Part shown: positions 61,049 through 64,000 of the stretch, piece after piece | Position numbering within the stretch: the first letter of the stretch is position 1 | How the letters are laid out: the number at the start of each line of letters is the position of its first letter | NCBI GenBank assembly: GCA_964457335.1 | Contig: CAYWGD010000015.1 | Coordinates: 1-64,000 of the forward strand | DNA length: 64,000 bases | Direction of reading: 5' to 3' | From: CAJBVW01 sp964457335 | GTDB taxonomy: Bacteria; Myxococcota_A; UBA796; SXON01 | The notes under the pieces: model-generated | What the model was told of the DNA's origin: nothing | Database searches by the model: none | The model's input: the letters and a program-made list of their open reading frames with translations, nothing else | Program-made: the position numbers and the translations under genes

Positions 61049-61536
61049 CGGAGCGCCCGGCGGTCCCCGCGTCGGCCACGCGGGTCGAGCTCACGCAGAT
61101 CGTGCTGCCGCAGTACACCAACGCGCTCGGCACGATCTTCGGCGGCCAGGTGGCCGCGTGGATCGACATGTCCGCGGCGATCGCCGCGCAGCGCTTCTGT
61201 CGCACCCAGGTGGTGACAGTCTCGATCGACGAGCTCCACTTCCTCCACCCGATCCAGCGCGGCCACATCGCCATCTTCCGGGCGAGCGTGAACGCCGCGT
61301 GGAACCGCTCGATCGAGGTCGGCGTCCGCGTCGAGGGCGAGGACCCGCTCACCGGCATCCGCACCCACACCGCGAGCGCCTACACCACCTTCGTCTCGCT
61401 GGTGGACGGCCGCCCGGCGCCCGTCCCGCGGCTCCTCCCGGAGACCACCGACGAGCACCGTCGCTACGACGAGGCCGAGCTCCGTCGCAAGAACCGCCTC
61501 CGCCACCGGGCGGAGCTCGAGGAACGACGGGGCTGA
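61045..61536 (+). CDS. Acyl-CoA thioesterase (hotdog fold, YciA/BFIT-like)
   Basis: A 163-residue enzyme that hydrolyses acyl-CoA thioesters. The hotdog fold is marked by VLPQYTNALGTIFGGQVAAW with the central helix IDMSAAIAAQRF, and the strand TVSIDELHFLHPI; the Asn/Asp residues of this region are catalytic in the family. A charged C-terminal tail (about 135-163) is rich in Arg and Glu. The GTG at 61045 overlaps the previous stop by four bases, and the Maf ATG overlaps its own stop (TGATG), so the three genes are coupled. Confidence 0.88.
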   Translation: MTERPAVPASATRVELTQIVLPQYTNALGTIFGGQVAAWIDMSAAIAAQRFCRTQVVTVSIDELHFLHPIQRGHIAIFRASVNAAWNRSIEVGVRVEGEDPLTGIRTHTASAYTTFVSLVDGRPAPVPRLLPETTDEHRRYDEAELRRKNRLRHRAELEERRG

Positions 61537-62096
61537 TGTCCGATGCACCGGCGCTCGTCCTGGCGAGCGCGTCTCCCCGCCGGCGCCAGCTGCTCGCCTC
61601 CGCCGGCATCGTCTTCGAGGTGCGGCCTGCCGACCTCGACGAGGCCGTGCTCCCCGGCGAGCCGCCGCGCGTCTACGCCCGCCGCGTGGCGCGGGAGAAG
61701 GCCCTCGCCGTGCCCGGCGCGCGGGTGCTCGCCGCCGACACCGTCGTCGACCTCGAGGATCGCGTGCTCGGCAAGCCCGCCGACCCCGACGAGGCGCGGG
61801 CGATCCTCGGCGCCCTCGCGGGCCGCACCCACCGCGTCCACACGGCCGTCGCGCTCCGCGTCGGCGATCGCGTCCACGCCACGCTCGTCTCCACCGCCGT
61901 GCGTTTCCGCGCGCTGACGCCGGCCGAGATCGACGCCTACGTCGCGACGGGCGAGCCCTTCGACAAGGCGGGCGCCTACGGCATCCAGGGGCACGGCGGC
62001 GCGCTGGTGGACCTCGTGCGGGGCAGCTACACCAACGTGATCGGGCTGCCGCTGCGCGAGACGCTCGCGTTGCTCGCGCGCTGGGGAGGACCATGA
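61536..62096 (+). CDS. maf: Maf-like nucleotide pyrophosphatase
   Basis: A 186-residue Maf/YceF family pyrophosphatase that hydrolyses non-canonical or unmodified nucleoside triphosphates. The N-terminal signature LVLASASPRRRQLLASAG is complete; GKPADPDEARAILGALAGRT and GEPFDKAGAYGIQGHG are the other conserved segments. Whether it prefers dTTP/UTP or m7GTP is not clear from these residues. It is translationally coupled to both neighbours: TGATG before it and ATGA after it. Confidence 0.93.
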   Translation: MSDAPALVLASASPRRRQLLASAGIVFEVRPADLDEAVLPGEPPRVYARRVAREKALAVPGARVLAADTVVDLEDRVLGKPADPDEARAILGALAGRTHRVHTAVALRVGDRVHATLVSTAVRFRALTPAEIDAYVATGEPFDKAGAYGIQGHGGALVDLVRGSYTNVIGLPLRETLALLARWGGP

Positions 62097-62782
62097 GCAT
62101 CGCCGAGAACCTCGACCGCGTCCGCGCCACGCTGCGGGAGGCGTGCGCCGGGGCCGGGCGCCCCGTCGAGGGCGTGCGCCTCGTGGCGGTGTCGAAGTTC
62201 CAGCCCGTCGCGGCGATCCTCGAGGCCGCGGCCGCCGGGCAGGTCGACTTCGGCGAGAACTACGCCCAGGAGCTGCGCGACAAGGCCGAGGAGGTCACGG
62301 TGCCGGTGCGCTGGCACTTCATCGGCGCGTTGCAGCGCAACAAGGTGAAGTACGTGGTCGGCCGCGCCACGCTGGTCCACGACGTCGACTCCTTCGCGCT
62401 CGCCGAGGAGATCGGCAAGCGCTCGGCCGAATCACCGACCGGCATCCTCCTCGGGGTGAACATCGGCGAGGAGCCGCAGAAGAGCGGCGTCCTCCCCGGG
62501 GACGCCCTCGACCTCGCGAAGCGCGTGGTGGCGCTGCCCGGCGTGCGGCTGCGCGGGCTCATGTGCATCCCGCCCGCCGTCGACGACGCCGAGCAGGCCG
62601 CCCCCTACTTCGCCGCGCTGGCCGACCTCGCGGCCCGCGGGCGCGCGGAGGGCCTCCCCCTGGACGAGCTCTCCATGGGCATGAGCCACGACTACCCGGT
62701 CGCCATCCGCCACGGCGCCACGCTCGTGCGCGTCGGCACCGCCATCTTCGGGGCGCGGCCCCCGAGGGTCCAGGCGGGCTGA
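62093..62782 (+). CDS. yggS: YggS/PROSC-family pyridoxal-phosphate homeostasis protein
   Basis: A 229-residue PLP-binding protein with a TIM-barrel like that of alanine racemase but no racemase role; it controls free PLP levels. The Schiff-base Lys is in LVAVSKFQPVAA (about residue 36). Other landmarks are FGENYAQELRDK, WHFIGALQRNKVKY, and ELSMGMSHDYPVAI with VRVGTAIFGAR. Length is typical of the family. Its ATG overlaps the Maf stop (ATGA). It ends 41 bp from the convergent PEGA-domain gene. Confidence 0.94.
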   Translation: MSIAENLDRVRATLREACAGAGRPVEGVRLVAVSKFQPVAAILEAAAAGQVDFGENYAQELRDKAEEVTVPVRWHFIGALQRNKVKYVVGRATLVHDVDSFALAEEIGKRSAESPTGILLGVNIGEEPQKSGVLPGDALDLAKRVVALPGVRLRGLMCIPPAVDDAEQAAPYFAALADLAARGRAEGLPLDELSMGMSHDYPVAIRHGATLVRVGTAIFGARPPRVQAG

Positions 62783-62823
62783 TCCGGGCCGCCCCAGGGC
62801 CCCACGGGACGCGGGCGAACCCC

Positions 62824-64000
62824 CTACCGCATCCGGAACTCGACCATCCTCAGCTGGCCGGCGTCCACCCGCACCACCTGCGTGCGGCTGTAGCCCCCGG
62901 CGACGATGCGCACGCGGTGCGTGCCCGCGGCCAGCTCGATCGGGCGGCCCTCGGCGGTCGTGCCCTTCCTCACGTCGTCCACGTAGATGGTGGCCGTGCG
63001 GTTGCAGACCACCTGGAGGAGGCCCATCGGCTGCAGGTAGCCGCCGCGGCGGTCCGTCACGACGGAGTCGACCGCCGCGTTGGAGGTCCCCGTTGCCGGC
63101 ACCGCGGCGGAGGAGCTGCCGCTCGGCTGGTCGGGCGCCTTCGGCGTGCCCGCGGGGGGCGCCGAGGGCTCACCCGCGGGGGCCGTGCCAGCGCGGGTGG
63201 CGGGGGCGGCCGTCGCGGCGCTCGCAGAGCCGGCGGGCGTGGCCGACGCGGGCGTCGACGCGCCCGTCGTGGTGGCGGGCATCGCGGGCGCCGTCCCGCC
63301 GGACACCGAGGCCTCGCTCGGCGCGCTCGGGCCGGCCGGCGTCGCCGCCTCCGCCGTCGAGACGGGGGACGCGACCGCCAGGGTGCTGGCCGGGTCGATC
63401 GGCGGGGCGTCACCGGACGCCTCGGCCGGGAGCGCCGGGGCGTCCACGCTCGGCGCGGCGACCGGAGCCGGTGCGGCGTCGGGCGCCGGAGGGGGCGTCG
63501 GCGGGACGGCCGGGGCCGCGGCCGCGGGTCGCGCGGTCCGGGGGCCGCCGGCCCGGGTCCGGAGGTTCCACTGCCAGGCGACCGCGCCGAGCGCGAGGGC
63601 GGCGATCAGCCCGCCGATCAGGATCACGCGGGGCCGACCGGGGGCCCGCGTCGTCAACCGGGGCGGCGGGACCGGCTTCGCGGCGGGCGGCGGCGGGGTG
63701 GCCGCACGTGCCGGGGCGGCGGGCTCCTCGGACGAGCGCGCGGCCACGCCGGGGTTCGTCGGCTCGGTCGGCTCCTTCCGGTCGAGCTCCGGGGCGCGGG
63801 GCGGGATGCGCGCCGCCGTGATGCCCGAGATCTCGGAGGCGTCCGGCTTGCGGAAGCGGGGGTCGTCCCAGCGCGGCGCGTCCGACCCGAGGGGGTCGCG
63901 GAGCACGTCGGCCGCGGCCTCGCGGGCACCCCGCGGCCCGTCCAGGATCTGGAGGGGCGAGGCGTCGATCCGCGTCTCCTCCTCCAGCTCCGGGACGACC
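62824..64000 (-). CDS. PEGA-domain membrane protein, 5' end beyond the window
   Basis: The reading frame is open to the right edge with no stop, so this is the C-terminal part (at least 391 residues) of a larger protein. After an acidic/Pro-rich segment, a single membrane helix (VILIGGLIAALALGAVAWQW) spans the inner membrane. A Pro/Ala/Ser/Thr-rich spacer of about 170 residues follows, and the end is a PEGA domain (RGTATIYVDDV..., GTHRVRIVAGGY) that binds surface structures. In deltaproteobacteria this layout is common at the end of Ser/Thr kinases, so a kinase N-terminus outside the window is possible. An internal GTG at 63906 is not taken as the start. Confidence 0.7.
   Translation of the reverse strand, partial: VVPELEEETRIDASPLQILDGPRGAREAAADVLRDPLGSDAPRWDDPRFRKPDASEISGITAARIPPRAPELDRKEPTEPTNPGVAARSSEEPAAPARAATPPPPAAKPVPPPRLTTRAPGRPRVILIGGLIAALALGAVAWQWNLRTRAGGPRTARPAAAAPAVPPTPPPAPDAAPAPVAAPSVDAPALPAEASGDAPPIDPASTLAVASPVSTAEAATPAGPSAPSEASVSGGTAPAMPATTTGASTPASATPAGSASAATAAPATRAGTAPAGEPSAPPAGTPKAPDQPSGSSSAAVPATGTSNAAVDSVVTDRRGGYLQPMGLLQVVCNRTATIYVDDVRKGTTAEGRPIELAAGTHRVRIVAGGYSRTQVVRVDAGQLRMVEFRMR

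Overview
The window is 64 kb of very GC-rich DNA (around 70% or more by eye, with G/C-ending codons almost throughout) carrying 53 protein genes, packed tightly and often translationally coupled by GTGA, ATGA or TGATG stop/start overlaps. The gene content suggests a Gram-negative, aerobic deltaproteobacterium-like organism, most likely Myxococcota. The evidence is a caa3-type cytochrome oxidase cluster, a 1539-residue NAD-glutamate dehydrogenase, a Ser/Thr kinase fused to ATPase-like and repeat regions, many lipoproteins with Asp/Thr/Ala-rich linkers, MopE-type DCDD motifs and FG-GAP repeats. This placement is inferred from gene families only. No rRNA, tRNA, CRISPR array, transposase or integrase was found. 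The 51-base poly-C at the left end and a 10-N gap in low-complexity G/C at 31.2 kb indicate a draft, probably metagenomic, assembly.

Layout. 0.1-2.7 kb (-): TerB-like protein, B12-type radical SAM enzyme and coupled methyltransferase. 2.8-5.9 kb (+): large Ig-repeat surface protein. 6.1-7.9 kb: lipoprotein, small protein and a cyclophilin lipoprotein. 7.9-14.4 kb (-): a three-gene cassette coupled by GTGA overlaps (826-aa FAD oxidoreductase, 1062-aa kinase with a decayed P-loop, 253-aa unknown protein), the best candidate here for an undescribed system. 14.4-18.0 kb: exonuclease III divergent from 2-oxoglutarate dehydrogenase E1. 18.1-25.6 kb: four exported proteins (six-repeat lipoprotein, SGNH hydrolase with Cys-rich tail, MopE/FG-GAP lipoprotein, pectate-lyase-like beta-helix lipoprotein). 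25.7-31.1 kb: flavoprotein, feoB, feoA under a Fur-box-like operator, and a divergent REC-GAF-GGDEF diguanylate cyclase. 31.1-31.6 kb: assembly gap plus a 38-bp tandem repeat.

31.6-34.7 kb: rRNA m5U methyltransferase, BNR-type lipoprotein and cytochrome c lipoprotein. 35.0-43.5 kb (-): respiratory cluster, in transcription order ferredoxin, rpsR, SURF1, ctaA, ctaB, dihaem cytochrome c, a 37-aa membrane peptide, ctaC, ctaD, subunit III, subunit IV, a second subunit III and a 59-aa CPVC membrane protein. It covers haem A synthesis, oxidase assembly, electron delivery and the oxidase itself. 43.7-53.9 kb: two-domain dCTP deaminase, 4-alpha-glucanotransferase, tiny basic protein, RelA/SpoT-like unknown, membrane protein plus mfd, an orphan gp19-type tail-tube protein with a strong terminator, and a PmbA-like protein. 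54.1-64 kb: phosphatase lipoprotein, NAD-glutamate dehydrogenase with a histidine phosphatase, a small outer-membrane-like protein, a thioesterase/Maf/YggS run, and a PEGA-domain protein leaving the window.
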